NCBI RefSeq assembly: GCF_018596335.1
Contig: NZ_JAHEPS010000008.1
Location: forward strand, 62,001-126,000
Source of the DNA: Shewanella jiangmenensis
Lineage (GTDB): Bacteria > Pseudomonadota > Gammaproteobacteria > Enterobacterales > Shewanellaceae
Direction of reading: 5' to 3'
DNA: 64,000 nucleotides
Part shown: in pieces, positions 46,361 through 56,668 of the stretch
Position numbering within the stretch: position 1 is the stretch's first letter
Layout: each line of letters opens with the position of its first letter
Translations under genes and position numbers: made by a program
The notes under the pieces: model-generated
Seen by the model: only the letters and a program-made list of their open reading frames with translations
What the model was told of the DNA's origin: nothing
The model's database searches: none

Positions 46361-47737
46361 TTGAAGCAGCCCACTACCATCAGCTGGGATCAGTCGATGA
46401 TCGAGAAATACAACTACAGCGGTCCCCGTTACACCTCGTATCCAACGGCGCTGGAATTCAACGACGGCTTTACCGAGCAAGATCTGCTGAGTGCCATTGA
46501 GCACAGCAAGAGCGACAAACTGTCACTCTATATTCACATTCCCTTCTGTGCCAAGCTTTGTTACTACTGTGGTTGTAACAAGGTCATCACCCGCCACGCC
46601 CATAAGGCTGATCAGTACATCGAATATCTGGCGAGTGAAATCTTAAGCCGGGCCCCGCTGTTCAAGGGCTATACCGTGACCCAGATGCACTGGGGCGGCG
46701 GCACGCCGACCTTCCTGAGCCCTGCTCAAATTCTGCGTCTGACCAAGCTTTTGAAGGACAACTTCAACTTTTCCGCCGAAGGCGAGTTCTCCATTGAAGT
46801 TGACCCGCGTGAAATTGAGCTGACCATGCTCGATACTCTCAAAGAAGCCGGATTCAACCGTATTTCCATCGGGGTGCAGGACTTCAATAAGCAGGTTCAG
46901 GAAGCGGTAAACCGCCCGCAGGACGAGCAGTTTATTTTCGACCTGATTGGCAAGGCCAAGGCCATGGGTTTCGAATCTACCAACGTGGATTTGATTTACG
47001 GCCTGCCACATCAAACGCCAGAAAGCTTCGCCGAGACCATCCAGCGTATTCTCGATTTGTCGCCAGACCGCCTGTCGGTGTTCAACTACGCCCACCTGCC
47101 TGCGCGCTTTGCCGCCCAGCGCAAAATTAAGGACGAAGATCTGCCATCACCGCAGCAGAAGCTGGAAATCCTGCACCAGACCATCGAGACCCTGGTCGGC
47201 GCCGGTTATCAGTACATCGGCATGGATCACTTCGCCAAGCCAGACGACGAGCTCGCCAAGCTGCAACGCGCCGGCAAGCTGCACCGCAACTTCCAGGGCT
47301 ACACCACCCAGGAAGAATGCGACCTGCTGGGCCTGGGTGTATCGTCCATCAGCCAGATTGGCGACTGCTACGCCCAGAACCAGAAAGATATCCGCCCCTA
47401 CTACGAAGCCATCGACGACCATGGTCATGCGCTGTGGAAGGGCTGCAAGCTCAATCACGACGACGAAATCCGCCGCGTGGTGATTAAGCAGCTGATCTGT
47501 CACTTCGATTTGGATATGGCTGTTATCGATGAGAAGTTTGGCTTTACCTTCGAAGACTACTTCGCCCAGGATTTAAAGCTGCTGCAAACCTTTATCGACG
47601 ACAAGCTGGTGACCATAGAAAACCGCCGCATCCATGTGTCTGATACAGGCCGCCTGCTTATTCGTAACATCTGCATGTGCTTCGACGTGTACTTCCGCGA
47701 GAAGGCCCGTCAGCAGCAGTTCTCACGGGTGATTTAA
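46361..47737 (+). CDS. hemN: oxygen-independent coproporphyrinogen III dehydrogenase HemN
   Basis: 458 residues. A radical-SAM enzyme that decarboxylates coproporphyrinogen III to protoporphyrinogen IX without oxygen. The cluster cysteines are C63, C67 and C70 (CAKLCYYCGC). YNYSGPRYTSYPTALEF and the end RNICMCFDVYF with QQFSRVI match E. coli HemN almost word for word. The start is TTG at 46361, supported by GGAGGA 8 bases upstream and by the match to the family N-terminus; there is no better ATG before residue 13. Confidence 0.96.
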   Translation: MKQPTTISWDQSMIEKYNYSGPRYTSYPTALEFNDGFTEQDLLSAIEHSKSDKLSLYIHIPFCAKLCYYCGCNKVITRHAHKADQYIEYLASEILSRAPLFKGYTVTQMHWGGGTPTFLSPAQILRLTKLLKDNFNFSAEGEFSIEVDPREIELTMLDTLKEAGFNRISIGVQDFNKQVQEAVNRPQDEQFIFDLIGKAKAMGFESTNVDLIYGLPHQTPESFAETIQRILDLSPDRLSVFNYAHLPARFAAQRKIKDEDLPSPQQKLEILHQTIETLVGAGYQYIGMDHFAKPDDELAKLQRAGKLHRNFQGYTTQEECDLLGLGVSSISQIGDCYAQNQKDIRPYYEAIDDHGHALWKGCKLNHDDEIRRVVIKQLICHFDLDMAVIDEKFGFTFEDYFAQDLKLLQTFIDDKLVTIENRRIHVSDTGRLLIRNICMCFDVYFREKARQQQFSRVI

Positions 47738-47760
47738 GCTTCAGGCTGCATCAGCCAACA

Positions 47761-47788
47761 AAAAACCGGCCACTGGGCCGGTTTTTTT
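47761..47788. terminator. bidirectional terminator between hemN and add
   Basis: AAAAACCGGCC/GGCCGGTTTTT stem with loop; T-runs on both strands. Confidence 0.92.
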
Positions 47789-47807
47789 ATCAGCTTAATC
47801 GCTTACA

Positions 47808-48806
47808 TCAGGCTTTGGCGGCGTACAGCGCTTTACGCTCTGAGTCAGAGATAAACGCCATCTCCACGCCATTGGCCTGCAGTTTGGCAAGCTCGGCGGC
47901 GCTGAAGCCCATCTCGTTATGGGCAAGGGCGTACTCGTGTTTGATGTCGATATTGCTCACACCCGGGTCGTCTGTGTTGAGGCACACCAGCACACCGGCA
48001 TCCACGAAGGTGCGCAGCGGATGTTCAGCCAGCGACTTCACGGTGGAGGTTTGCAGGTTGGAGGTGGGGCAAGACTCGATACCAATGCGGTGCTTGGCCA
48101 GGTATTCCATCAGCTTGGGATCCTGAACCGCCTTCACGCCATGACCGATACGGGTAGCGCCCAGCTCCTGAATCGCCTGCCACATGCTTTCGGCACCGGC
48201 GGCCTCACCGGCGTGCACGGTAATGTTAAGCCCCGAGTCACGGGCGCGCTTGAAGTGATCGTTAAACAGGTTCCCCGGGAAGCCCAGCTCGTCACCGGCC
48301 AGGTCGATGGCCACCAGCTTGTCGCGATGGGCGAGCAGGCCATTCAGTTCGGCACTGCAGGCATCCACACCAAAGGAGCGGGACATGATACCAATCAGGT
48401 TAATCTTCACCTGTGGATGGTCTTTAAGCCCTTGATTCACGCCATCAATCACGGCTTCCACCACGCCTTCAATCGGCAGTTTGTGGTTCATCGCCATGTA
48501 GTAAGGGCTGAAACGCAGCTCGGCATAATCAAGGCCTGACAGCGCCGCATCGGCTACGTTTTCGCGGGCAACACGCTGCACTGCATCCAGATCGGCAAGT
48601 ACGGCCACCATCCAGTCGAGTTTCTTCAAAAACGCGACCAGGCTGGTTTCCTTACCCTGAATTTGTACGAAAGGTGCCAGAGTCTCCAACGAATCCGCCG
48701 GCAAGGCGATACCGTGTTGATGACCCAGCTCCCAAATGGTTTGCACCCGGACGTTGCCGTCAAGATGCCGGTGGAGATCCACCAATGGAATCTTGTTATC
48801 TATCAT
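47808..48806 (-). CDS. add: adenosine deaminase Add
   Basis: 332 residues. A zinc enzyme that turns adenosine to inosine in purine salvage. The zinc ligands begin with [11 protein letters not shown] (H12, H14). [11 protein letters not shown] carries the catalytic His and Glu. GATRIGHGV and [12 protein letters not shown] complete the site. The length matches E. coli Add. It stands alone between hemN and the DUF885 gene. Confidence 0.95.
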   Translation of the reverse strand: MIDNKIPLVDLHRHLDGNVRVQTIWELGHQHGIALPADSLETLAPFVQIQGKETSLVAFLKKLDWMVAVLADLDAVQRVARENVADAALSGLDYAELRFSPYYMAMNHKLPIEGVVEAVIDGVNQGLKDHPQVKINLIGIMSRSFGVDACSAELNGLLAHRDKLVAIDLAGDELGFPGNLFNDHFKRARDSGLNITVHAGEAAGAESMWQAIQELGATRIGHGVKAVQDPKLMEYLAKHRIGIESCPTSNLQTSTVKSLAEHPLRTFVDAGVLVCLNTDDPGVSNIDIKHEYALAHNEMGFSAAELAKLQANGVEMAFISDSERKALYAAKA

Positions 48807-49036
48807 AGTTAACCCCTGTTTGAATGCCCCGCCAACTGATTATGTTTTCTAGGTCTTGGGCAGACTCCAAGTTTAACACGCAAATTCGCTGTCTATTCCG
48901 ACTAATCATCAATCTGCTCTCAAAATCAACAATTTCTCACAAAGTCAGCGGGTAAACTTTTGCCATTCGGACTGGAAAGGTGATGTGAGTCAGGCATAAT
49001 CCCAGCGTGGAAAACTTAAAATTACAAGGAATCGGC

Positions 49037-50893
49037 ATGCACAAGCTCTTCAAACCCACTCTGCTGGTTATCGCCGTTGGCGGCATCTTATCCGGCTGTA
49101 ACGTCACTACCACCGCCAGTGACGCCTACAAATACAGTTACGACGCCAGCCGCCCGGCGCAAACTGCCGAGCCACAGAGCCAAGCAGCCGAAACCACCGC
49201 CAAGGTGGCACCGCTTGATAAAAATCTGCAAAGCATCATAGACAAGGCCTGGGCGCTTGAAGTTGAAATCAGCCCGGGCCTCGCCGCCAGCAAAGGCGAT
49301 AAAGCCGCCGCCCGCAAGCTGCCGGATCTGTCACCCGAGCGCCTGGCCCAAACCCAGCTGAAGCGTCAGGAGCTACTCGCCTCCCTGACCGCGCTGGACC
49401 GCAGCAAGCTTTCCAAAGAAGACCGCATCAACGCCGACATTCTGCAGGGTCAAATCCAGAACGAAGTCGACATGTATGAGTTTAAAGACCACTACATGCC
49501 CATCTCGTCCGAAGGCGGATTCCACGCCTACATCGCCTCCATGGCCAAGGGCAGCTTCAAGACCCGCGAAGATTACGACAACTATCTGGCCAAGCTCGAC
49601 GCCCTGCCCCAGTATTTTGCCCAGCAAACCTTCTGGCTGCGTCAGGGGCTCGCCAGCGGCATCACGCCACCCAAGGTAACGCTCAACGGCTTTGAAGACA
49701 GCATCAGCGCCTTTATGGTGCCGGTGGAGCAAAGCAGCTACTTCGAGCCGTTCAAGCAGTTTCCGGCAAGCTTCAGCGCCGCCGACAAAGCCGAGCTGAC
49801 CAAAGCCGGTCGTAAAGCCGTGGCCGACAAGGTACTGCCCCAGTATCAGGCCTTCTATGACTTTATGACCACCGAATACATGCCGAATGCGCGCGAGACC
49901 ATTGCCGCCTACGACATGCCAAACGGCAACGCCTTTTACGAAAACCGGGTGCGCTACTACACCACGCTGGACATGACCTCAGACGAAGTGCATCAGCTGG
50001 GCCTCAAAGAAGTGGCCCGCATCCGCGCCGAAATGGAAGAGGTCATCAAGAGCACCGGCTTTAAGGGCAGCTTCGATGAATTCCTGCACTTTTTGCGTAC
50101 CGACCCGCGCTTCTACGCCACTACCCCCGAGCAGCTGTTGAAGGAAGCGGCCTACATCGCCAAGAAGGCCGATGCCATGCTGCCCAAGTTCTTTGGCAAG
50201 CTGCCGCGTCAGCCCTACGGCATCGAGCCGGTACCGGCAGAGATTGCGCCCAAGTACACCACAGGCCGCTACTCGGGCTCCTCCAGCCCCGATAAAGCCG
50301 GTTATTACTGGGTCAACACCTATGCACTCGACAAGCGCCCGCTGTACGAAATGGAAGCCCTGACCCTGCACGAGGCTGTGCCCGGTCATCACCTGCAAAT
50401 CGCCCTCAATCAGGAGCTGGATAAACTGCCGGACTTTCGCCGTTACAGCTATATCTCCGCCTTCGGCGAAGGCTGGGGTCTGTACAGCGAGTATCTCGGG
50501 CTCGAAGGCGGCTTCTACACCGACCCTTACAGCAACTTTGGCCGCCTGACTTACGAGATGTGGCGCGCCGCCCGTCTGGTGGTGGATACAGGCATGCACG
50601 CCAAGGGCTGGAGCCGTCAGCAAGCCATCGACTTTATGGCCGGAAACACGGCGCTGTCGCTGCATAACGTCAACACCGAAATTGACCGCTACATCTCCTG
50701 GCCGGGTCAGGCGGTGTCGTACAAGATTGGCGAGCTGACCATCAAGCGTCTGCGCGCCAAGGCCGAGGCGGCGCTGGGCGATAAATTTGATATCCGCGCC
50801 TTCCACGACGCGGTGCTGGCCCACGGCAGTGTGCCCTTGTCGGTGCTGGAGCAGCAAATCGATGACTTTATTGCTACCGCCAAGGCAGGCTAA
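49037..50893 (+). CDS. DUF885 family lipoprotein, probable zinc peptidase
   Basis: About 618 residues. The signal peptide ends with a lipobox, GGILSGC, so it is likely lipid-anchored. The main domain is DUF885, with the metal-binding LHEAVPGHHLQIALNQE near residue 450 (HExxxGH form) and the following SAFGEGWGLYSEYLG, which supplies the third ligand. Family members are thought to be metallopeptidases, but few are characterised. The start at 49037 is set by the signal peptide, although the frame is open to 49007. Confidence 0.88.
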   Translation: MHKLFKPTLLVIAVGGILSGCNVTTTASDAYKYSYDASRPAQTAEPQSQAAETTAKVAPLDKNLQSIIDKAWALEVEISPGLAASKGDKAAARKLPDLSPERLAQTQLKRQELLASLTALDRSKLSKEDRINADILQGQIQNEVDMYEFKDHYMPISSEGGFHAYIASMAKGSFKTREDYDNYLAKLDALPQYFAQQTFWLRQGLASGITPPKVTLNGFEDSISAFMVPVEQSSYFEPFKQFPASFSAADKAELTKAGRKAVADKVLPQYQAFYDFMTTEYMPNARETIAAYDMPNGNAFYENRVRYYTTLDMTSDEVHQLGLKEVARIRAEMEEVIKSTGFKGSFDEFLHFLRTDPRFYATTPEQLLKEAAYIAKKADAMLPKFFGKLPRQPYGIEPVPAEIAPKYTTGRYSGSSSPDKAGYYWVNTYALDKRPLYEMEALTLHEAVPGHHLQIALNQELDKLPDFRRYSYISAFGEGWGLYSEYLGLEGGFYTDPYSNFGRLTYEMWRAARLVVDTGMHAKGWSRQQAIDFMAGNTALSLHNVNTEIDRYISWPGQAVSYKIGELTIKRLRAKAEAALGDKFDIRAFHDAVLAHGSVPLSVLEQQIDDFIATAKAG

Positions 50894-50941
50894 GCGCGCC
50901 AGTTTGGGTTAGTCTTAGCAGACAAACCGAAAGCCGGGGCT

Positions 50942-51931
50942 ATGGCCCCGGCAATTTCGGCGACACCTGATGTTAAACTTGAAAAGCAAAACAACGTGTT
51001 AAAAAAATCCCTTATCGTCGCCCCCGCCCAGCAAGCGCTGTTTGACCGCTGCGAGCTTGGCACTCTGGATACAGCCCCCGGCATCCACATCGCCTGGATG
51101 GCCCTGGAGCACCCGAGCCCCAAGGGCAGCATCGTCTTTTCCAACGGCCGTATCGAAGCCTTTATCAAGTATCTGGAGCTGTATCAGGCGTTTTATGATG
51201 CCGGCTACAGCGTCTATGCCCTCGACCATCGCGGTCAGGGGCTTTCGACCCGGGTCTGCGCCAACCCGCACATGGGCCACGTGGCAAAGTTTGATGATTA
51301 CATCAGCGACCTGAGTGCCTTTATCAACGAAGTGGTGCGCTCAAGGGCAACAGCGCCGCTGTTTATGGCCGGTCATTCCATGGGCGGTGCCATCGGCACC
51401 CTCTATTTGCAGCAGCATCCGGGGCTGTTCAAGGCGGCCTGTTTTTCGGCGCCCATGTATGGCATATGCCTGCCGATGAACAAGGTGTTTATCCGCTGGC
51501 TGGCGCACAAACTCGACGCCGCCGCCAAGGGCGGCGCCAACTACATTCTCGGCGGCAAGGACTACACGCCCGTGCCCTTTGCCAAAAATGAGCTGACCAA
51601 GAGCGAAGCGCGCTATCAGGCGTATCGGGAGCTGTATCAGGCCAATCCACGGCTGCAACTGGGCTCGCCCAGCAACCATTGGCTGCTGGAAGCGCTGGAT
51701 GCCTGCGATGAAAGCTTGCTGGCGGCGCGGGAGAGTAAAATTCCGCTACTGATTTTGCAGGCGAGTGAAGACACTATCGTGGATAACAAGGCGCAAAACC
51801 GCGCGGTCGGCGGTCTGTGTGAGCTCCTGCCGATTGAAGGCGCCCGCCATGAAATTCTGATGGAGCAAGAGGAGCCGCGCAGCAAAGCCATTGCCGCCAT
51901 GCTGGCGTTTTTTGACAAGGCAAATCGCTGA
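50942..51931 (+). CDS. alpha/beta hydrolase, lysophospholipase L2 (PldB)-like
   Basis: 329 residues. Serine hydrolase fold: HRGQGLS near residue 100, the nucleophile in MAGHSMGGAIG, an acid in LQASEDTIVDN and a His in EGARHEILME. The pattern fits monoacylglycerol lipase/PldB proteins. There is no signal peptide. The start could be ATG 50942 or a GTG at 50997; neither has a strong ribosome binding site. It follows the DUF885 gene by 48 bases and may share its transcript. Confidence 0.85.
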   Translation: MAPAISATPDVKLEKQNNVLKKSLIVAPAQQALFDRCELGTLDTAPGIHIAWMALEHPSPKGSIVFSNGRIEAFIKYLELYQAFYDAGYSVYALDHRGQGLSTRVCANPHMGHVAKFDDYISDLSAFINEVVRSRATAPLFMAGHSMGGAIGTLYLQQHPGLFKAACFSAPMYGICLPMNKVFIRWLAHKLDAAAKGGANYILGGKDYTPVPFAKNELTKSEARYQAYRELYQANPRLQLGSPSNHWLLEALDACDESLLAARESKIPLLILQASEDTIVDNKAQNRAVGGLCELLPIEGARHEILMEQEEPRSKAIAAMLAFFDKANR

Positions 51932-51955
51932 AGGGATTAATCGCCGGGAGGCGAC

Positions 51956-54433
51956 TCAGGCAGGCATGTCGACCGGGTTATCTGTGTCCGGGCTCACCAA
52001 CAAGGTGGCCGACATAGGCTTGCCAAGCAAATACCCCTGATAAAACTCGCAGCCCAGCCACTGCAAATGCTGGTGCTGGCTGCGGCTTTCAACGCCCTCG
52101 GCCACCACCTGCAATGTCAGGCTGTGGGCCATTTCCACAATCGCCCGCACTATGGCATCACCGGCTTCGGTGCCGATTTTCGCCACGAAGGCGGCATCGA
52201 GCTTAAGCCGTGACAAAGGCAGACTCTGCAAATAACTCAGCGACGAATAGCCGGTACCGAAGTCATCGATGGCGATGGAGAAACCCAGCGCCCGCAGCCG
52301 CTGCATGCGTTCGCTGATCACCGACAGATTCGACAGCAGCGCGTATTCGGTCAGCTCCAGCTCAATTTGCGACGGCGACACATCGTGGGCTTTAAGCAGT
52401 GCAATCAGGCGCTCAACAAAGTCACTCTGGTTGAAGTGGCGGGCACTGATGTTTACCGCCACCGCCGGCATCGGCGTGCCTCTGGCCGCCATGCTCTTGA
52501 TGGTGCGGCACACTTCCAGCAGCACCCAGTGGCCAATACTGACGACTAGGCCGCAATCTTCCGCCGCCGGAATAAAACGCGCCGGCGAAATTGGCCCGCG
52601 CTCGGGGTGATACCAGCGGCACAGGGCTTCGCAGCACACCAGCTCCCCGGCCTGGTTGTAGATAGGCTGAAACACCAGCGACAACTGATTGCGCTCAATG
52701 GCGTGGCGCAGCTCGTTTTGCAGCCACAGATTTTCGGTCGCCTTACCTTCAAGCTCGTCGGTGTACAGAGCACAGCCGTTGCGGCCACTGTCTTTGGCGG
52801 CGTACATGGCCATGTCGGCACGCTTAAGCAGCTGCGAGGCTTCCAGCGGATGCTGATTGTCGAACAGGCAAATACCGACCGAAGCCGATACGTTAATCTG
52901 CTGATCAGCAAGATTAAAGGTGCGCGCCAGCAACTGACGCAGCTCAGACCCGAGCTGCTGCGCCTGATGGGCAGCGGTGGCGCTGTCCTTGGCTAAGTCG
53001 AGCACCATAATGGCAAACTCATCGCCACCGAGGCGGGCCACCAGCGCATTGTCGGTAAAAAAGCCCGACAGCCGCGCCGCCACCTGAATAAGCAGCCGGT
53101 CACCGTGATGATGGCCGAGGGCATCGTTAATCAGCTTGAAGTTATCCAAATCAATCAGCAGCAGCGCGCCGGTGCGCGCCATGGCGGCGCTGGAGGCCTG
53201 CTGGAATTCAAACAGCGCGTCCATCACGGCGCGGCGGTTTGCCAGATTGGTGAGGGCATCGTGGTTGGCCTGATGGGCAATCGCCTGTTGGTTGCGCACA
53301 TCTTCAGACACATCGCGCTGGCTGCCAATGAGCCGCGCCGGACGACCGTCCGGTTGCCATTCCACCACCATGCCACGGTCCAGCACCCAAATGTAGTGCC
53401 CCTGGCGATGGCGCATGCGGTGGCGGCTTTCGTACACATCGCTTTTGCCATTAAGGTAGGACTGCAGCTTTTCCAGTACCTGCGCTTTGTCGTCAGGATG
53501 CAGCAGCCGCTCCCATGCGCCGTATTCGGTGCCGATTTCGCCGGGGGCAAACCCCAGCATTAGCTTCCAGCGGTCCGATAAAAACAGCTCATCTGAAGCC
53601 AGTTGCCAGTCCCAAATGCCGGTTTGCGAGCCTTCTACCGCAAACAGCCAACGCTGCTCGGCATCGCGCAGCTGCTTTTGCGACCGCTGCAGCCTGGATT
53701 CATTCTGGTACAGGTATTCCTGCAAGCGGGCAAGCTCGGTGGAGGCAAAGTCCACGGTGCGGGCCAACGCCTCAGGCTCGCCGCGGCGCGCCAGCCCCAG
53801 CAGTTGCCGCAGTGGCCGCACACAAACAAAATGGAACACGATTAAAAACAGGATGATAAATACGGCGCCGCCACCCCAGATCTGCATAAAACGCTGCTCA
53901 AGCTGGCCAATAGCGCGGCCGTAGGCACCTGAGAGGTCGTATTCAAGGTAAATCAGGTTGATATCGCCGTAGCGCGGAATGCCTTTGTGGCTGAGGGGAT
54001 AATAGGCCTGAATGGACAGCCGCTGCGGATTGATTTCGACCCAGGGCTTGTCGGCGGTCACGGTTTGCTGATGGCGAAGCACATCATAACCATCAATCAC
54101 CTGACTGGCGCGGCTGCCCTGCCACACCAGATGGTTGGCGTAGCGAATGTTGCTGGCCGGGTCCACCAGCACCAGCACCATCAAATCCAAGTCGGTCGCC
54201 GCCAGCGACACCTCCTGCGAGATGCGCTCCACGTCCTGAACCGCCATGGCATCGGAGACAATATGCTGCAGCCGGAACATCTGGTTGCGCACCTGCGCCA
54301 GTTGGTTTTGGGCTACCTGCTGCTGGGTTTCAGATTTCTCATACCAATACTCGGCCACTACCAACATCAGGTAGAGCAGCATCAGGCAAAGAGGCGCCAT
54401 CAAGGCCAATGACAGTCGCGGCAGTCTCGGCAA
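51956..54433 (-). CDS. membrane GGDEF-EAL protein with PAS domain
   Basis: 825 residues. Membrane segments at about 10-30 and 185-205 enclose a periplasmic sensor. A PAS/PAC region (about 260-385, LFAVEGSQTGIWDW through ARLIGSQRDVSEDV) comes next, then a GGDEF domain (about 390-555) with an intact ARLGGDEFAIMVL, and an EAL domain (about 565-815) with EALCRWYHPERG, VNISARHF and IAIDDFGTGYSS. Both halves keep their signature residues, so it could make and break down cyclic di-GMP; the net activity cannot be read from sequence. The stop is close to the convergent hydrolase. Confidence 0.92.
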   Translation of the reverse strand: MPRLPRLSLALMAPLCLMLLYLMLVVAEYWYEKSETQQQVAQNQLAQVRNQMFRLQHIVSDAMAVQDVERISQEVSLAATDLDLMVLVLVDPASNIRYANHLVWQGSRASQVIDGYDVLRHQQTVTADKPWVEINPQRLSIQAYYPLSHKGIPRYGDINLIYLEYDLSGAYGRAIGQLEQRFMQIWGGGAVFIILFLIVFHFVCVRPLRQLLGLARRGEPEALARTVDFASTELARLQEYLYQNESRLQRSQKQLRDAEQRWLFAVEGSQTGIWDWQLASDELFLSDRWKLMLGFAPGEIGTEYGAWERLLHPDDKAQVLEKLQSYLNGKSDVYESRHRMRHRQGHYIWVLDRGMVVEWQPDGRPARLIGSQRDVSEDVRNQQAIAHQANHDALTNLANRRAVMDALFEFQQASSAAMARTGALLLIDLDNFKLINDALGHHHGDRLLIQVAARLSGFFTDNALVARLGGDEFAIMVLDLAKDSATAAHQAQQLGSELRQLLARTFNLADQQINVSASVGICLFDNQHPLEASQLLKRADMAMYAAKDSGRNGCALYTDELEGKATENLWLQNELRHAIERNQLSLVFQPIYNQAGELVCCEALCRWYHPERGPISPARFIPAAEDCGLVVSIGHWVLLEVCRTIKSMAARGTPMPAVAVNISARHFNQSDFVERLIALLKAHDVSPSQIELELTEYALLSNLSVISERMQRLRALGFSIAIDDFGTGYSSLSYLQSLPLSRLKLDAAFVAKIGTEAGDAIVRAIVEMAHSLTLQVVAEGVESRSQHQHLQWLGCEFYQGYLLGKPMSATLLVSPDTDNPVDMPA

Positions 54434-54631
54434 ACCGGGTTCCGTGTATTTATAGGATTAACCCGGCCTATGCTATCGGTATTCCCTGACTTTGGCAAAA
54501 TTCCATATACAGCACGGCACTCCATAATTCAGATTAAATTCATGAATAAAAAGTGATTTATCCTTTGGTCTAATCAGATACCAAACGCAGTGTTCTGTAT
54601 GGAAATGTGTTTCGCGCGCCGCCTCGCCATG

Positions 54632-54656
54632 AAAAAAGGGCCCGAAGGCCCCTTTT
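54632..54656 (-). terminator. terminator downstream of the YpfJ-type gene
   Basis: GGGCC/GGCCC stem with a tetraloop, flanked by A- and T-runs; on the minus strand it ends in six T. It lies in the 360-base gap 54434-54793, which holds no gene I can support. Confidence 0.75.
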
Positions 54657-54793
54657 ACATTACTTAGCTCATACTTACTGCCGATAAGCACTGAAAAACC
54701 GCTCACCAGCTCACGCAAGCCGAGACCAACTTGCCCGGCAATTCCTCAACAGCAGGATCGGTTATCGCTGTCAGCGACCGGACCGTATAGCCA

Positions 54794-55669
54794 TCAGCGA
54801 CCGAAAGTATCGCAGGCCCCCATGGACGATGCCTTAAAGCCGGTGTCGAACCAGCGCATCCGCTCGGCCGAACTGCCGTGGGTGAATTTTTCCGGCATCA
54901 CCCGGCCGGTGGCGTTTTTCTGCAGCGTGTCATCGCCAATCGCCTTGGCGGCGGTAATGGCCTCTTCAAAGTCGCCCCGCTCCAGCAAACCCTTACGCTC
55001 GGCATCGGCGCCCCAGTATCCGGCAAGACAATCGGCCTGCAGCTCAAGCTTCACCGATAACTTATTGCCCTCAACCTTGCTGCTGCCCTGCTGGGCACGG
55101 TGTACTTTGTCGGATATATCCAGCAGATTCTGCACATGGTGCGCCACTTCGTGGGCTATCACATAAGCCTGCGCAAAGTCGCCGCCGGCCTTAAGGTCGG
55201 TTTTCATCTGGCGAAAGAACGACAAATCGATATACACCTTCTCATCGGGCGGGCAATAAAACGGCCCCATGGCCGCCTGCCCCATACCACACTGGGTTTG
55301 GGTGGCGCCGGTAAACATCACCAGGGTTGGTTCGCGGTATTGCATGCCCTGACTTGTAAACTCGGCGCGCCAGAAGTCTTCGGTTTCGGCCAGAATCACC
55401 TTCACAAAGTCGGCTTCGGTCTGATACGCCTTGGTATCACCCTCGGTGGTAATGACCTGTTGCCCCTGCGGCGCCAGCAAGTTAAGCGGGTTTTGCCCCA
55501 GCACCAGCATCACTACCACGCCGACCAGCAGCAACATCCGCCCGGTTTTGGTACGCACCAAGCCCAGCAGCAGCGGCAGCATGGATGCGCCTCCGGTGCC
55601 GGCCATGGCTGGCTGTTGCCCGCGTCTGTCTTCCACGTTGGAACTTTCCCGTCTGCCTTGCCAGCGCAT
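54794..55669 (-). CDS. neutral zinc metallopeptidase, YpfJ family
   Basis: 291 residues. An N-terminal membrane segment (about 45-62, MLLLVGVVVMLVLGQNPL) anchors a soluble domain. The zinc motif is AYVIAHEVAHHVQNLL near residue 170, with ELQADCLAGYWG about 40 residues later as the third ligand region. GAATQTQCG-like sequence (FTGATQTQCGMG) and FYCPPDEKVYIDLSF are characteristic of YpfJ proteins. The natural substrate is unknown to me. Confidence 0.9.
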   Translation of the reverse strand: MRWQGRRESSNVEDRRGQQPAMAGTGGASMLPLLLGLVRTKTGRMLLLVGVVVMLVLGQNPLNLLAPQGQQVITTEGDTKAYQTEADFVKVILAETEDFWRAEFTSQGMQYREPTLVMFTGATQTQCGMGQAAMGPFYCPPDEKVYIDLSFFRQMKTDLKAGGDFAQAYVIAHEVAHHVQNLLDISDKVHRAQQGSSKVEGNKLSVKLELQADCLAGYWGADAERKGLLERGDFEEAITAAKAIGDDTLQKNATGRVMPEKFTHGSSAERMRWFDTGFKASSMGACDTFGR

Positions 55670-55771
55670 GCTGTGTCTCCTTCACTGAAATTAACTCATT
55701 TTAGCGCCGCCGCCCCCGCCAAAGGCATACGACGAACAGGGGATAAATGGTCCCTTGTGCGTTGCGGCGCG

Positions 55772-56476
55772 TTATTTAAAGGTGAGATGGCCGCCAAGCC
55801 GGAAGCGACTGCCGGGATGCACCAGCCTGGCAAAGCTCACCACGCCCTGACGCGACCAAGTGCGGCGGATGATTTGCAGGCACGGCTCGGCTGCGTCGAT
55901 TTCAAGACGGCTGCACACCTGTGCCTTGGGGCTGATAGCTTCAATAGTGTGGCGCGCCTCGGTTAGCGGCGCCACCTGTGACAAATACTCGTGCGGTGTC
56001 TGGGCGGTGAAATCCTGCTTAAGATATTCGGGAATAAGCTCAGGATTTACAAAGCGCTCTTCAAGTTGCAGCGGCACTCCTTCTTCGCAGTGCACCAGCA
56101 GCGAGTAAAACACCTCGCAGCCCTCTTCAAGCCCCAGCGCGATGGCAATCGGCGCGATGGCACGGATGGATTCAAGCTCCAGCACCCGCACGCTGTAGCC
56201 GTGGCCACGGGCACGGATTTCATCGGCGATATTACGGATGGACAGCATGCTCGACTGCGACTTAAGCGACGCGACAAAGGTGCCAAGCCCCTGGGAGCGC
56301 TCCAGCACCCCGGCGTCCACCAGTTCAGTCAGAGCGCGCCGCGCCGTCATCCGGCTGCAGCCAAATTGCTCCGCGAGTTGGTTCTCCGACGGCACCCGGC
56401 TGTTTTCGGCCCATTCACCCGACTCGATATGGCGGCGGATATGGTCTTTGATTTCGGCAAACTTGGCTGTGGTCAT
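55772..56476 (-). CDS. hutC: histidine utilization repressor HutC (GntR family)
   Basis: About 234 residues. The GntR winged helix (about 1-70) contains VPSENQLAEQFGCSRMTARRALTELVDAGVLER. The UTRA ligand-binding domain (about 90-230) follows, with PEYLKQDFTAQTPHEYL. HutC represses hut genes until urocanate binds. The position divergent from hutI, with a clear palindrome in between, supports the name. The start at 56476 gives the usual N-terminus (TTAKFAEIKDHI). Confidence 0.94.
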   Translation of the reverse strand: MTTAKFAEIKDHIRRHIESGEWAENSRVPSENQLAEQFGCSRMTARRALTELVDAGVLERSQGLGTFVASLKSQSSMLSIRNIADEIRARGHGYSVRVLELESIRAIAPIAIALGLEEGCEVFYSLLVHCEEGVPLQLEERFVNPELIPEYLKQDFTAQTPHEYLSQVAPLTEARHTIEAISPKAQVCSRLEIDAAEPCLQIIRRTWSRQGVVSFARLVHPGSRFRLGGHLTFK

Positions 56477-56534
56477 GGGCCTTCCTTGATGGGGCAACTG
56501 AGCCGGGCACCTGTCTTAGTGACGTATGGTCGGC

Positions 56535-56559
56535 TATAATCCGAGCTTGTATATACAAG
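56535..56559 (+). promoter_or_regulatory. hutI promoter with HutC operator
   Basis: TATAAT (56535-56540) is followed six bases later by the perfect palindrome CTTGTATATACAAG (56546-56559), which fits HutC operators as known from other bacteria (TGTATATACA core). The operator covers the expected transcription start of hutI, so bound HutC should block it. It is also in the leader of hutC, which may control itself. Confidence 0.8.
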
Positions 56560-56668
56560 TAGATACTGCTTGGTTTGGCAAAGATCAAGCCGTAACAATA
56601 GATTAGTCGGTGCCCGCACTGGTTTTCAGGCGGCGCGCCAACACCCTACCAGCACAGCAGGAGTCAGC

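Noticed and set aside
54473..54718. 81-residue minus-strand frame
   Set aside because: It contains the terminator at 54632-54656 and has no family match, so it is likely chance.
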